Assembly: GCA_032622095.1 (NCBI GenBank) | Contig: CP136064.1 | Span: forward strand, 129,819,605-129,883,604 | Reading direction: 5' to 3' | DNA: 64,000 bases | DNA from: Siphonodentalium dalli | Lineage: Eukaryota; Mollusca; Scaphopoda; Gadilida; Siphonodentaliidae | Shown here: positions 34,566-46,742 of the stretch, piece after piece | Layout of the letters: each line of letters opens with the position of its first letter | How positions within the stretch are numbered: the stretch's first letter is position 1 | The notes under the pieces: generated by a model | Told to the model about the DNA's origin: nothing | The model's database searches: none | The model's input: the letters and a program-made list of their open reading frames with translations, nothing else | Program-made: the position numbers and the translations under genes

Positions 34566-36205
34566 ACCCCTGCATTTATACACCCAATTACATTTTATTC
34601 ACATGTATACATATTCAGAAATTTCACTGAATTTATCATCTACCGGTATTAACACAAGACAACCCTGGTCACTAACTGATATATACATGTAGCTCAAACT
34701 TTACAAAGTAAAGTTTAGCTATAAAGGGCAGGATCGACATGTGGCACCTCTGCCCTGGTGCTCCTCTCTTTTTTTGAGATAAAAAGTATTGTGCTAGTTC
34801 CTGTTGCTCATGCCTCATTAGCCCTCTGTTAATAGAATATCTAAGCTAGTTAGGTAGCATATGTATGGGTACTTGCTTTGGAGATAAGCAATGTCACATT
34901 CATTTAGCCATCTGTTTAATGCTACTCAGGTGTACTCTCCAACATCAAGATAAGGCAATTATAACCATAGTAAATTCCTCTTTATGCTTCATCGCCTGAT
35001 GTGTATATGTTCATTGTGAGTTTCACACTGTATGATGCATTGGTTACAGAGCTTCAATGGGCGATGTGGTCTGATTCATGTGTTAACAGTGTGCATCACA
35101 GATGAAAACAAAAGCAGCTGTCAGTCATTTACAATCACTGCTGAAAGTACCTGGTAGTGCAACCATAGTATTGCCCCTATAAAATGTCAAGAAAGAGGAT
35201 TACCCGGTAAGCGCATCAAACTGATGCAACAAGGGCATTATAAGAACTATTCAGCAAAACTGATGTACTGCTCTCATCAAATATGGGATTATATAACTTA
35301 TTGTCGAGTTTGAATTTATTCAAACCAAATACAGACTGTACATGTACCGGTACATGTAATGTGCAAAATATATACTGGTAGTTCTCCTAAAGTATGTATA
35401 TATATATACACTGTACATGTACCGGTATACTGGATAACGGTGTTATATCAAACCCTACAGTTATTCTTAAAGTAATTGAGCACCTAAATCGCAGGGTCAC
35501 CCCAGTAATACCACAGTAACCACAACACCATGTTAAGGTTACAGCTATGCATCCGGGATGTATAGCAATTAAAATCAAAATTTCAAACAGAAATGTCACA
35601 ATTTCAACAGTATACCGGTACATGTATACAAGCACGTTACTAAAAAATCATGTGCACTTTTTTGTGGATGTGATATGATTGGTCCTCATTGTAATCTTCC
35701 AGCTGAGTACCCCACAATGTACATGTAGCATGCCATGAACTTAACGCGACTTTGAAGTTGCCGACATTGTACATACCGTACATGAATATTATAATCTCAG
35801 CTTTCCAAAGATAACAAAACAATTGGTTATTATTATTTTAACTCATCATTTGTTCATTACTGAATGGGTTATATTATCGCCACAAGATACTGCCCCCTGT
35901 GACCTGTAGGGTGTGCTAGAATAAATTGTTGGTGGACAGACGTACGCATGCATGTAAAAATGGACGATGGATGCCAACCCATCCCAATAGCTCTTTGTCA
36001 ATTTGAGCTGAAAATGGGTGGTCGGACCCCAAAATTGAACTTGACCTGTATTTGTGTATTTAGTATTTTGTGGTAGTGAATCTACACACCAAATGTCATT
36101 CCAATTAGTTTAGTAGAACTAATGTTATCATCTGGAAACAAAATATGAATGGACAGACGGACCAAAAAAAAACAGGCAGATGAAAAATAAAACAATTACA
36201 CTTAC

Positions 36206-37254
36206 TGCTTTTGTATATCTTTGTAGACTGTTCCGGTTTAAGCTACCTTCTGATATATCATCATCGCCAGCATTCTCTGAGCCTGGTCTCATGCTCAACT
36301 CAATCAACTCAGGAATAGGTTGCACTTTTAAGGTAACCGTATCACCCGATTTCTTCACAATTTGAATGATTTCTTCTCGAGAATATTTCTCAACATTAAT
36401 CCCATTAACTCCTACGAGTCTGTCACCAGGTAAGAGACCGGTAAGTTTGCCTCGCGGACCACCACATGGTTCTGCAAAAATTATCACCTTCTTCCCATCA
36501 AACCGGTCACCGTTGCCCCTCTCATCAATGTTCAACTTACGAAGCGTGAAACCGAAGTCACCAGATAGAGTCCGCTTCAGGTGAACTTCACGACATCGAG
36601 CAGGTTTCATTGGAATTATATCTGGAAGTCTGAATTTAGTCTTGGTAAACTCTTTCACCTTTGTCATGGGACTAAGATCTCCATTGACAAATAATTCTGG
36701 GTTATCTTGGGAGCTAATCTTTGGTTTAGGATTCTTGTCGGAATTTGACAAAAACATGTCCTCGTTTATACGAGTGTTCTCCAGTAACAATCCACTGTCA
36801 TCAAGATTTGATGATGAGCCTTCATTCCCAGCTTCAATGGATGGCTTTTCTTTAAGAATGCTTCTTGGCTTAGGGGCAACTTTGGGTGGCATCCTTCCAG
36901 AGTCATTGTCATAAGAAGATCCTGGAAGTTTCTTTGGCTGAGAAAGTCTTGATATATTAGATGCATATGCAGATGAATTTGTGTTGAGTTTTTCTAAGTT
37001 CTCGTTAGGTAGGCCCTCGCCATCTGTTCCATAACGTTTCCTTTTATCGCCAAAACTGTGTGTTAGGCCCTTTTTGGCCTCCTCTAATCTCTTCAACTCA
37101 TCTGCTGTCAAGAAATGCCTCTCTTTCTTCTCTTTCTTTTCTTTCTTTTCCTTTTTGTTATCTTTCTCCTTGTAATCTTTATCTTTCTTGTCTTTCTTGT
37201 GATCTTTGTCCTTATCCTTTTTCATAAAATTGAACATGGCTGTGCCTTGTTGGC
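36206..37254 (-). CDS. MYO18A: Unconventional myosin-XVIII (MYO18A-like), N-terminal exon with PDZ domain
   Basis: Coding starts at ATG 37237-37235 (MFNFMKKDKDKD) and runs 344 codons to the phase-0 donor GCA|GTAAGT at 36206/36205. The acceptor CATTTGCCACAG at 37255 leaves 17 nt of 5'UTR, so an upstream non-coding exon is expected. Residues 1-40 are the Lys/Glu-rich region (KKEKKEKKEKKER), followed by LTADELKRLEEA. Residues 217-308 form a PDZ domain: GDFGF carboxylate loop at 226-230, FAEP at 254-257, GLLPGDRLVGVNG at 267-279. PIPELIEL follows. Start peptide, KE region, PDZ and PIPEL motif match the long (alpha) isoform of class XVIII myosins, which act as actin-binding cytoskeletal or Golgi-linked myosins. 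The motor domain is not in this window. Identification of the family is confident; orthology to MYO18A is inferred. Confidence 0.9.
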
Positions 37255-39270
37255 CTGTGGCAAATGAACAGGTTATCAGGGAGCTGTTACAGTTATCTGA
37301 AATGAAAGGGGGGATTATTAAACCGTAAAAACAATTTAGTAATTATATTATGTGGTATCTGCATTGACAGCATGTCACAAATTACTTATACCAGCCTCAA
37401 TGAAAAATTTAGAGAACAATGCTTCCCCCAATTCCCCCCCCCCCCCCCCGACTCATATTTTAACCATGGTGTTTGATGAAAATAATTTGATTATGACAAA
37501 AAGAAGTGATTACTATTTTGTGATAACTAAAGAAGATTACATCTAACTCAAATCAGACAAAAATTAACATACTTTTGGAGCATGGTCTTGGCAATATATG
37601 TAGCATGAAACATTTAATTGATATTAGAAAAGGGTTCTAACTACATGTATGAAATGATTAACAAAGCTTCGAATACATCAAATTACATAGAGTGAATTAG
37701 TATGTTACCCAGGCCCCATGCCAGATGATGACTGGGGTGAAGTTCTCGCCTTGAAGCCAGCACAAAGTCATCTTCCAAATTTGACCAAACTGAGATTTAC
37801 AGGTGACAATTTGACTTGTTTTGCAAAAAAATACATTAAAATATATCTGTCATAATGTTGTTGTCCTGTCTCTCTGAACCATTGGGCGAGACAATTCCTT
37901 AAAATATCCATTTCTGATCAAAGAAGTTGTTCACATTGAATCCCGGCCTGATCTGTTTAAAGTCATATATATTCGCTGGGATTATCGGGGGATTATATAC
38001 ATGTATTTACCTATCGAAAGTCATTATTGCTAGTATAAGAAATAATTAGACCATTCAACTTCCATCAGTTTATAAATTAGTAAAAGACCGCCGTCCTGCT
38101 ATTCAGATATAAAACAATTACGACATTCACAGATTACACACTAGGTGCTTCGGAAGTTCATTATGGCAACACGTCACACTTTTTGGAGAGACTGCTAATG
38201 AAAATAAATGGCTGCGCCCACTTGTCAAGTTTATTGCTTTAATCAGATAATACCATTGACGTTGGTATTAATTAATAAAAGCTTTAGAAATAAAATAAAA
38301 GCTTTAACAACTCCTTGATTTGTCGTTATACTAGGATGATATAATTCTACAATATTCTACTACTTCCAATTAAGTTAAAAATTTAACTACTACTGTAACT
38401 TTCTAATTGTATTGATAGATGATATTAACACAAAACATTTTCAAAAATTTCAAATTTATAATAACAATAAGCCTAATTTCTTCAGATAAAGTCAAAAAAA
38501 TATATATTTTATCGTTTTATTGATGTTATAAATAAAGCGATATTTGAAAGTTAATAAGTGGTTCTTATGTTTTTCTTAAGTCTCACTCACTACTCCCTAT
38601 CTTGGGCTGAATCTCCCTAAAATCTATAGAGGGAGAAATCACTTCTCCCTGTTTTCAACCCCTAGCTTGGGCCCTGATGTTACCATGTGTGAAGTGTAAT
38701 GGAATTTAAAGGATGTGACATACATGTACACCCACATATTTTCCCATTGTTACACAAACTTTAAATAGAGTAATTTGTCAATTCAGCCCCAGGAAAAGAT
38801 TTTTCGAGCCATTCAATATTAGATAACTGGCCTCATGCTAGTCTGATTGTTTTGACCTTGCAATTACAGTAATTGCCAGCGGCCAGGCATTAATAAGCGT
38901 ATGTGTATGACTAAATTTCATGTATATGTATACTGGTACATGTTGACATCAAATTATATACATATATTGAGTTTGCAATATATGTTCATACAAATCGAAT
39001 CACCTCTGGTCATGAATGTACATGCCTCGACCCGACTATAATGCATGAGTTCTGTAGAGGTAGCCCAATATCTAAGAGGTACAACATTGTACATACTAAA
39101 AGTTATCGGACTTTGTGTTGCCATCTGCCTTTCCAATAGCATGGGCATCATGAATCAACCATCAGTGCCATGATAATTGCTCTGACTTAGTCTGAAAACA
39201 ATTCCAGAAGCAAAAAGAATCTCAAACAAATTTGAAAATACATACTTTATGTACATGTACTGGGTGAATT
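37255..39270. other. Gene-free stretch upstream of the PDZ exon
   Basis: On the gene strand this is the presumed 5' intron. I see AT-rich single-copy-looking DNA and one C16 tract, but no exon that can be supported and no clear promoter. A 5'UTR exon should lie here or further right. Confidence 0.4.
37434..37449 (+). repeat. C16 homopolymer tract
   Basis: Sixteen consecutive C about 180 bp upstream (5') of the MYO18A-like PDZ exon's acceptor, G-rich on the gene's sense strand. Confidence 0.95.
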
Positions 39271-39490
39271 TTGTATCTCGGCTCCCCTCATAATGTCATG
39301 GTCAGGGATGACACTATGCTAGGCACACTGTCGGATCGGGAGCCGGTGCTAATGGCTGTCCCATGTGCAACATGTGTGCACGTTATTAAAGATCCCTATC
39401 TTGGCGAAAAAGTCACGAATTCAGCAACATTCCTGGACCAATTGGGTGGATCTACTCGATCCAGGCTTACCGGTATAATATCAGCAGAAT
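39271..39490 (+). repeat. SINE-like conserved-core fragment
   Basis: Contains GTGCACGTTATTAAAGATCCC (39376-39396) after 'gatcgggagccggtgctaatggc'. A 'GTGCACGTTAAAGAnCCC' core is recurrent in dispersed repeats of many marine invertebrates. That comparison is from general knowledge, not a search. The 73-codon frame has no other support. Confidence 0.4.
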
Positions 39491-39589
39491 GAACAAGAAC
39501 TTTATACTTTTGACTATTTGAGTTTGACAAGATTTACCATTTTTAATGTTACCGTTACCATAGCTCACATACTAGATCATACAATAAAT

Positions 39590-39885
39590 AGAGGATCTCA
39601 CATGAGTTTCTAGTTTATACGGAATTTATCAACCGAGTTCACTAAATTCGATTTGAGCCGAGGTTTACCGAGGCTCAAATAGAATTTAGAGGACGAGGTT
39701 GATAAATTACGTGTAAAATAGGACGAGTGTGAGATACATGTACCTTTTATCACATGATCAAATAAACCCGAAGCAACACGCAATATTCATCGAAAACAAC
39801 AATCATAAACTACAGCGATCGCAAGTTATTTGAAGAACGCCGTGACGTCATCGCACGCGCTGATATTAAACGTGTCTATTACCGA
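39590..39885 (+). repeat. ~300-bp repeat with 90-bp imperfect hairpin
   Basis: The hairpin at 39620-39712 has arms of about 42 bp ('aatttatcaaccgagttcac', 'taaattcgatttgagccgag' and complements). Downstream: 'ttttatcacatgatc', 'atcgaaaacaacaat', 'cgtgacgtca', 'acgtgtctatta'. The whole block occurs in reverse complement at 55075-55380, inside the 54.5-56.6 kb element. Confidence 0.75.
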
Positions 39886-40454
39886 TAATTATGAAACTGC
39901 TTTAATGGCCAAATTATGTGGTAAAACCCATTCTTTTATACGGGTCAGAATTCTGGTCCACATTCTCTGACAAAAAATAAAAGGTCGCTGACCAAAATGT
40001 CCCCCAACGAAGGTGGCAGGTCAGTCTGAGTAAACTCATACCTAAATATTCATTACAACATTGAATATAAGGTCTGACGGATAACGTCGCTATATCTCAT
40101 TTCCGAGTCCTCGGGATTCCGTAATCTGATTGATTGCGTAAATTATTTTCCGTCCAATGAAACCGTATGGGTTAATAAACAAGTGTTAGTGGGCGGAGAC
40201 TCCCATAATGTCACCTCTAAATATAGTAACAGAGCAGAATTTCTCCGATCGAAAGCGATGCTTGCAAATACAACAGAGACAGAAACAATGGCTTCGAAAT
40301 TATATATTCGGTACGATTCGGATTAATTTGAAGGATGTGCTAGACCTGATAGATAGGCCTGCGCATGGTACCAACTTGGCCTCCCATAAATATAAATAGA
40401 ACTCACTCATGTCCGTGTATTTGATTTACTTTATTGTACCATGGTTTGCAAATC

Positions 40455-40668
40455 AAATTATTTGTCGTAAAAAAGTCATCTGAAAGTTAACACCGAGGAA
40501 ATGACTTAATTTTATGCTTTTAAATAGTTCTAAAGCATAATTTTTGATGACGACCTTATTTTTTGCTCTCGGATGCAGCTTTCCGGTTGATGCAGCGAGT
40601 TCATCTCCCGAAAAAGAATAGTCGCACACACGACAAATATTATCTGCTGTAAGTTTATGTCGCGACAC
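40455..40668 (-). CDS. Unassigned CxxC-containing open frame
   Basis: Minus-strand frame with ...NICRVCDYSFSGDEL..., then a basic segment (KLHPRAKNKVVIKNY) and ALELFKSIKLSHFLGVN. The stretch looks protein-like, and a CRVC followed by ~60 residues without further Cys could be the first half of a treble-clef finger split by an intron. No in-frame ATG is present (GTG at 40668); an AG acceptor 'aaacttacag' lies just inside. It may be a spliced exon of a mobile-element gene. No family assigned. Confidence 0.25.
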
Positions 40669-40805
40669 AGGCCATTGCTATTGCGAAGCACAACAAATAA
40701 CACGTGGGGACACCTGTCAATCATCGATGTATTTTTTTAAATCCGTGACGTCATTTTGGGGAAGCTCTTCGCTGAATAGAAATGGTTTTGGCGACATAAG
40801 CTCCA

Positions 40806-40831
40806 GACTCTATATTTCAAATATAGAGTCG
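40806..40831. repeat. Perfect hairpin GACTCTATATTT/AAATATAGAGTC
   Basis: A 12-bp perfect inverted repeat with a 1-bp centre, near 'gacgtcattttgggg'. Unclassified. Confidence 0.7.
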
Positions 40832-40934
40832 ACGTTCACCCAGACTGGTGGCAGGTTTGAAGGATTTATGTGGTTCAGATCCCTATATTACAACCTGTAG
40901 AAGGAATTGATTACACCAATATGATACACATGTT

Positions 40935-41290
40935 GCACATCTTCAATGTGTCGGGAAAGGGTCATTAACTCTAAAATAAATAACTCCACCTAAAAATTGG
41001 CTGGAAAATGACAGAATACAGACTCGGACAAAAGATACACCCCCAGGATGTAAGTTTCTATGTCGAAAAGGGCAATAACTCTGCCAAAATGAATCTGACT
41101 GAACTCCAAAATCGCAGGTGTGCAGGTTCCCATACTGGTTGATATACATGTATGTGCCCAAGTTTTTTTAAATTGACCAGAAAATTACAGAATACAGACT
41201 CGGACCAAGTTCCAGACAGACGGATGCACACACGGACGGAAGAAAGTCATCACTATAATCCTCCGACGAAATGTCGAGGGACAATTATTA
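40935..41290 (+). repeat. SINE-like repeat (gggcaataactc ... cggacgg ... CCTCCGACG hairpin)
   Basis: Two diverged subunits, each with 'agggtcattaactc' or 'agggcaataactc' and 'gaaaatgacagaatacagactcgga'. Then 'cagacagacggatgcacacacggacgg' in overlapping form and a terminal stem 'cctccgacgaaatgtcgagg'. The arrangement is typical of molluscan short interspersed repeats. Confidence 0.65.
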
Positions 41291-41769
41291 AAGGGGTCAG
41301 ACAGATTTTTATATAATATATGTATTATATATAAAAGGCTAAAATATAGAAAAAATTAATATAACGAGAGGCCGATCACGATCGGCAGATGTTAACCCAT
41401 CCCTTGGCGATAGTAAATTACTATGATCGGAATCATAAATGAGATACCATAGCTTTCTTTATCTGCACATTGGCATAAGAGACATCAGAAAATAATTTAG
41501 CCTTATCAATAGGTAAGTAGTCCAAAGGCATGGGATGGAATTGGTGAATTGGGTTTAATGTCACTCCAAACAAATTTATCAGTACATAACACAATATTTT
41601 GGACCAATTTAAAGTTTAAACCAAATTGGGTGTGGTGACTCGGGGTACCCTTGACAGAGTTATAATGGTGTTAGTTTTTCAAATTTTACTAACTTTAAAA
41701 AAAAAAAAAAATTAAAATTGAGCAAGGAATTCAATCTAATTTTTTTTTCTTTTTTAAGAGTGAATATTT

Positions 41770-42020
41770 TTCTCGAAAAAAGGCCATAACTCAGTTAATA
41801 ATAGTCTGATCAAACCCATATTCGGACTCGATCTGTCTTTTGTGCTGAGAAATTCATATCCAAATTTGGTTCCGATCAGATAGGAAATATTTGAGTTATC
41901 GCACAATGCGTAAAATGTCTACGGACAAACAGACAGATGGATGGATGGACGAACGCACGACGAGTGGTCAATCCGGACATCGACACTATGTTTACCATAC
42001 TATGGTATGGGCAAACATAA
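41770..42020 (+). repeat. SINE-like repeat fragment
   Basis: 'aggccataactcagttaat', 'ttggttccgatcagatagg', 'acggacaaacagacagatgg' and the terminal hairpin 'gtttaccatactatggtatg'. Same general architecture as the previous repeat, but a different family. Confidence 0.6.
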
Positions 42021-42584
42021 AAATGTGTAAGAATATACAAGTTAGAAAATAATAAGACTAACAAAGTAACAATGCAGTATTACAGGTAGGTGAATTAGGG
42101 AAGTTCCCATTAGTTACTGAAGCACTATACAATATGGTTAAATATTGGGTGAGAATGTCAAAATCTGAAGATCTGTTGCTGCTTGATGCTCTCAATCTCT
42201 TCATGGATCTTCACACGAAAAAATAAAGGTAGTTGGTTTGGAAATTTGATAAGCATAATGAACTACTTAGAAATTAACTCAGAAACCATAATAGACAAAT
42301 CAAAGGAGGAAAGCTTGTTTTTGTTCTCAATAAAGAAAAACAACCTAAACTTGATAATGACTCAGAATGTTGTTGTAGGTTTGTTATACACATTTGTAGC
42401 AGTAAGTACAAGTGAATATTAATGATATTAAAATATTATTGCTGAATTGTTGTGGACTAGTTTCTAACCAAATTAAAAGACGTGATTTATTTAAATGAAA
42501 GTGTCAATGACACTAGCTCAACTTGGGAAGGAGTTTATTTTTTGCTGAGCAATGAATAGAATGATAAAGAAGAAGGAAGTCTGA

Positions 42585-42973
42585 TCTCCCATCTAGAAGT
42601 CACTATGAAGATCCATATAAAGTTTGTTGATGATCGGATGAGGGGTGTGATTTGTAGGATGTGCCAAAGGTCAAATGATTTAGTCATACATGTGTACCAA
42701 GAGTAAAATCCAAGATGGCTGTTGGCAGCCATGTTTTCATTGAAAATTTTTCAAATTTGACGTCTCCCATCAAGAGGTGATCCCAAACATGCCTGCAAAT
42801 TTTCGAAACAATTCTCCAATTCGCCGATGGATTCAAATTTGAAATTCAAAATGGCTGCCGATGGCCATGTATTTTAACGAATTTCAGGAAAAATTGATGG
42901 CTCCCATCTAGAGGTCACCCCGAAGATCCATATAAAGTTTTGGTGATGATTGGATGAGGGATGCAGTCTGTAG
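42585..42973 (+). repeat. 'Snowed' dispersed repeat: tcccatctagaggtcac / aagatccatataaag units
   Basis: About 1.7 units of a ~180-bp sequence containing 'ctcccatctagaggtcac', 'gaagatccatataaagttt', 'tgatgatcggatgaggg' and 'caagatggctg-tggcagccatgtttt'. Related units occupy 60640-61180 and 61760-61910. Its right end is abruptly replaced by the piggyBac-like MITE. Confidence 0.65.
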
Positions 42974-43144
42974 GGAGCCTCACATAAATATTAAAGAGAA
43001 GACATTAGCCTCGAACAATATCTACATTCACCTGGTAAGCCAGAGAATTCTCATATTCATGTATATGTCAGGCTCCATATGGGACACCTTGGAAGCAGCT
43101 AGGGTCTTTAATGCTGCACAAGCGCAGCACCCATCATAAAAGGG
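42974..43144. mobile_element. piggyBac-like MITE, copy 3, left-truncated
   Basis: The right end, 'gtctttaatgctgcacaagc' then 'catcataaaaggg' and TTAA (43145-43148), matches the two 261-bp copies. The left ~90 bp is missing and replaced by the dispersed repeat at 42585-42973. Confidence 0.7.
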
Positions 43145-43159
43145 TTAAGATGCCATATT

Positions 43160-44021
43160 TAAGTTCATTTAAGCCAGCTGCTTTTTTTATGAATTTTACC
43201 TATACTTCTAATTCTCCAGCAGGTTCAATGAAAAATGAAGATGAGTTGGGAAAGGGGCGGAACTCCTTTGGATCGTTGGTTGAATTTATCTTTTTTGCTA
43301 GATAAGGGCCTATTTTTGTGAAAAATTCATTGAATTTTTCTGCAATTTCGTTTTTACCATATTATATAAATGTATACTACATGTAGTATCTTGCTTTCAT
43401 GTAGAAAATGTGTCACATTTGTTTTGTGATTATTTTGATTGAGGATTTTTTCCACAACAGTCCAGGTTGATTTCATGTCTCCATGTTGCGTTCAGATTTT
43501 TTGTGATAATGATGTAGTTTGGCCATTCTTATAATGGAGATTAATCTGTTTTTATATGACATGTACCTTTCATTGTTAATTTCAGATTTGTTTTCTATAA
43601 AATTTCTGTATGGGTATAATTTATTTTTTCCTTTAATTGAGTAAATTATTCCTGTTGTTATCCAGGGATGGTTATTCTGAGTTCTGATTGTCTTTCTACA
43701 TTTAGGAAAGCTATAGTTGTAGGAATCAATCATCTTAACAATGAAGGCATTATAAGATGAGTTGCAGTCGATACTGTTCACACTGCTCCAGTCCATAGTG
43801 GATGCCTTGTTGATGAAGGTTTGAATATTTTGAAAATTCCCATTGGAAGATGTACTGATAAGCCAAAACAAAATATCCCTGTGTTCTGGTGACATGCAAG
43901 AAAAAAATAGGGGCGGGCAGCTTTTCATTTTATTTTCAACTTCGCTCAAAATAAATATGAATGTCCCCCATACTGCTTCTCTTTGTTTTAATGTACTATA
44001 AAATAATAAAACTAAGTACAT
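43160..44021 (-). pseudogene. LINE fragment (endonuclease-to-RT linker region)
   Basis: The minus-strand frame contains MDWSSVNSIDCNSSYNAFI, then NHPWITTGIIYSIKGKNKLY, a typical 'PWIT-G---SIK-KN-LY' linker of jockey/CR1/L2-type LINE ORF2, then SYKNRLISIIRMAKLHHY. After a frameshift near 43490 the next frames read KSTWTVVEKILNQNNH and further on EIAEKFNEFFTKIGPYLAKK, another hallmark just before the reverse-transcriptase fingers. The RT core itself is absent. It is frameshifted and truncated, so dead. Confidence 0.8.
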
Positions 44022-44290
44022 AATATTAGAATATAGTGTAATTTATTGTTTTATTGAATAAAACATGAAAAAATAAGTTTGATTCGGCTGTGACTAAATT
44101 GAAGTGTGGTATAATTTCCGGTTTAACAGTACACACGAATGTGACACGATGTGTCTGTTTTACACGGAAATGAATCGGTTCACATGGAAAATAAAATCAA
44201 ATGCGTACAAATTTTGCAAAATCAATAAAATGACAACAGTCGGGGACTATGGAATAGGGGCGGTGGGTCACCAGAAACACAGGTCTTTTT

Positions 44291-45568
44291 TAGTGCTGGG
44301 ACGGCTGTCCGGATATCCGGTTACGGTTCGGTTACGCGTGTCAACCGGTTGGAGGAGGCCACAACCGGATAACCGTACTATTGATAACGATCGTACTAGT
44401 TATCATCGTAGTACTCCATGTAAATGTTGCCGAAATCATTTACGGAAGTTTAAGTAATGAGAGTAAGTAATAAGAAGCTGCTTAGAAAAGATTTGGACTG
44501 TTGATTGTGTATTCATATACCCCACTACACAAGCCCGTTTGATCACCGGCGGCTGTTCTAGACATGAAACCAACAACTACACTCTGTGTCAGTCTGCGAA
44601 TCACTTGCTACACATTCAATGCCAATTTCCTTTGGCGGCATTACACGACGTTCCGACTGCACGCGCACCGCGGCATACATAAAAGCAATCAAGTCTAGAC
44701 TTTTACTACATCATCAATAGTCTGTCTGTTTTCTTGAAACTGTCCCCCCTTTGTCATTATCATTAGTTTGTCTCAAAGCGATGGCAGAAGACCTACAAAA
44801 ACGGAAATCGAACGTTTTGGGAACATTTAGTCCTAATTGAAGATGACAAAAAAAAAAAAATTGTTTATTCTGGATCAACATCCAATATGAAGTCGCACAT
44901 CCAGAAAAACACAATGTATACCGTTAGGCCTACTGTGAGTGGGAACTAGTGATGTGTTCGATAACTTTATATCCTAAACACTGGCTGGGGCTTGTGTAAT
45001 GAATCACGATGATTTAATTTTGTTTGAATTTGTTTATTAAATAATTTAAGTAACATCGTGGAGCCACTGTGATTAATACATACCTACCTATACCCAAATA
45101 TGTACATTACTAAACAACAGTATATACCTACTTTCAGTACCTTGTAGTACACATGTTTGGGCTAATCGTGCCCGGGATATACACGAGGAATGAACTATAT
45201 TGCGTCACTGAAGGTGTTGCAAGCAAGCGTTGTTTATGCGGTGCGGACCTCCCGTAAACATCGATATACTAGCGCACTACTAATATATATATTATATTTT
45301 AGTTTGTTTGGGCTCAAAACTGAATAAATTTATACACTACTTGATCGACGTAACGGGACCGCATTGTACGACCAAGACATCGTTTGTGATCGCATGTACA
45401 TGTATATCAATGTTTCCGGGACGCGTACTAAACACTTGTTTTGCCGATATAGTGACCAGTGTATTCAATCTCGTACTTACGGTAACAATGGTCGTGGTTA
45501 ACCGGTTATGATTAGGTTAATGCCCATGGTTAACCGGTTAGGAAAAAACCCCAAACGTCCCAGCACTA
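44291..45568. mobile_element. hAT-like non-autonomous element 1 (1278 bp)
   Basis: Ends TAGTGCTGGGACG...CGTCCCAGCACTA. Flanks GTCTTTTT and GTATTTTT form an 8-bp duplication with one mismatch. Subterminal regions carry several AACCGGTTAACCGG-like palindromes (44315-44375, 45500-45535). 8-bp duplications and TAG/CAGnGCTGGG ends are hAT hallmarks. No transposase frame. Confidence 0.85.
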
Positions 45569-45585
45569 GTATTTTTTATTTTGGC

Positions 45586-45945
45586 CTAAGTTAGGCTGAA
45601 GGGTACGGTACACAGGATTGTGTCACTCTCACCAAAAAAAAGCTGAAGGGTACACAGGATTTTAAAATGTGCTGAAGGGTACCCAGGTTTTGAAATCTCG
45701 TTTTAAATGACGTTTAGTATTCGTACCTGCCATGATTTCTGTTAGAGAATGATTGTTTGCGTTCCAATGAACATTAAAATGAACATAAAACAAACTGCTA
45801 ATGGGCATCAGACTTTCAGAAATACAGTTTTAGAAACGGTGTTAGTGCCGATCACAAACCCTGTGCACCCTTCAGCACATTTTCCAAACCCTGCGTACCA
45901 TTCAGCAATTTTTTTGGTGAGAGTGACCCCTTCAGCCTAAGTTAG
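45586..45945. mobile_element. 360-bp MITE with GGCTGAAGGGT repeats
   Basis: Ends CTAAGTTAGGCTGAAGGG...CCCTTCAGCCTAAGTTAG, inverted. Both arms continue with 'cactctcaccaaaaaaa', 'gctgaagggtacacagg' and 'gctgaatggtacgcagg'. It starts 17 bp after the end of hAT-like element 1. The target duplication is unclear. Confidence 0.75.
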
Positions 45946-46260
45946 TATTTGGGTGCTATGCCAACTGGAGAAATGTAACATTCAACTAACATTGCCAAAA
46001 TTTCAAGGAAATCGACCATACCACTCCATAGAAAACATGGTCTGAATAAAGCTCAATTGTAAATATAATATTTACATCTCGATTCGGGACACAACTACCG
46101 TTGATAAACTAACACAAATGATTTCGCCATCGAGAGTCACTACATGTAAATAATATAGAAGAATCATGGTGTGTGTTGTCAATTTGGGTTAACATTCAAA
46201 AAAAGATACTACTTTGAACAAGATTATTCTCAATTTCTATTTGAGCACCCTATCGGAGTG
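45946..46260 (+). repeat. Dispersed ~315-bp repeat, second copy
   Basis: Homologous to 30530-30850 throughout, same orientation. It abuts the 360-bp MITE without a gap. Confidence 0.75.
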
Positions 46261-46298
46261 TTTCACATCACTTTAAAGAACGCTACTGGTGTCACGGC

Positions 46299-46654
46299 AG
46301 CCCTGCATGGTTATAAAGTTACTAGGCTGTGGTAGCACCTGGACCAGGGCATCTATAAGGAGAATTGGTTCATGCATTGAAATATCTACAGAGTAGAGTA
46401 GAAGATCAGTGTCATGACTGTGAACTTGGTGTCTAAGGCCAAAAGTTTGACAACGAAAATCGGTCGGTGGGTTATTAAAAATTTACATTTCGGCCTCTAA
46501 GGCAAAAAGTTGGGCGAAGAAGAGAGAAGCGTGATGCGTATGGTTACAATCCGATCGGTCAAAATCATCTGTACATACCGGTATCTGTAGATATTGCAGT
46601 GCTGGAACCTTTCGGTTATAGACGCACTGGTCCAGGTGCTACCATGCAGGGACA
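46299..46654. repeat. Inverted-repeat element (CCTGCATGG...CCATGCAGG)
   Basis: The left arm 'ccctgcatgg' + 'ggtagcacctggaccag' + 'tctata' is complementary to the right arm 'tatagacgcactggtccagg' + 'tgctaccatgcaggg'. Spacer about 270 bp. Non-coding. Confidence 0.65.
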
Positions 46655-46742
46655 TATCCAGGCTGTTTTTCATACCGTTTACAGGTTTGGGCGCCCAAAA
46701 ACTTTTTTTCAATTTAGGTCCCAATTCATATCATAACAAGAT

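Larger units (their letters stand above)
20776..36204 (-). other. Presumed intron of the MYO18A-like gene (~15 kb)
   Basis: It starts at the GTAAGT donor (36205-36200) and contains only repeat-derived material that I can recognise: SINE-like tails, degenerate minisatellite, a candidate TIR element at 24.57-25.65 kb, a Tigger copy and piggyBac-like MITE at 29-30.4 kb, and a 175-bp tandem repeat at 31.1-31.9 kb. Short open frames in it resolve to these repeats. Confidence 0.5.
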
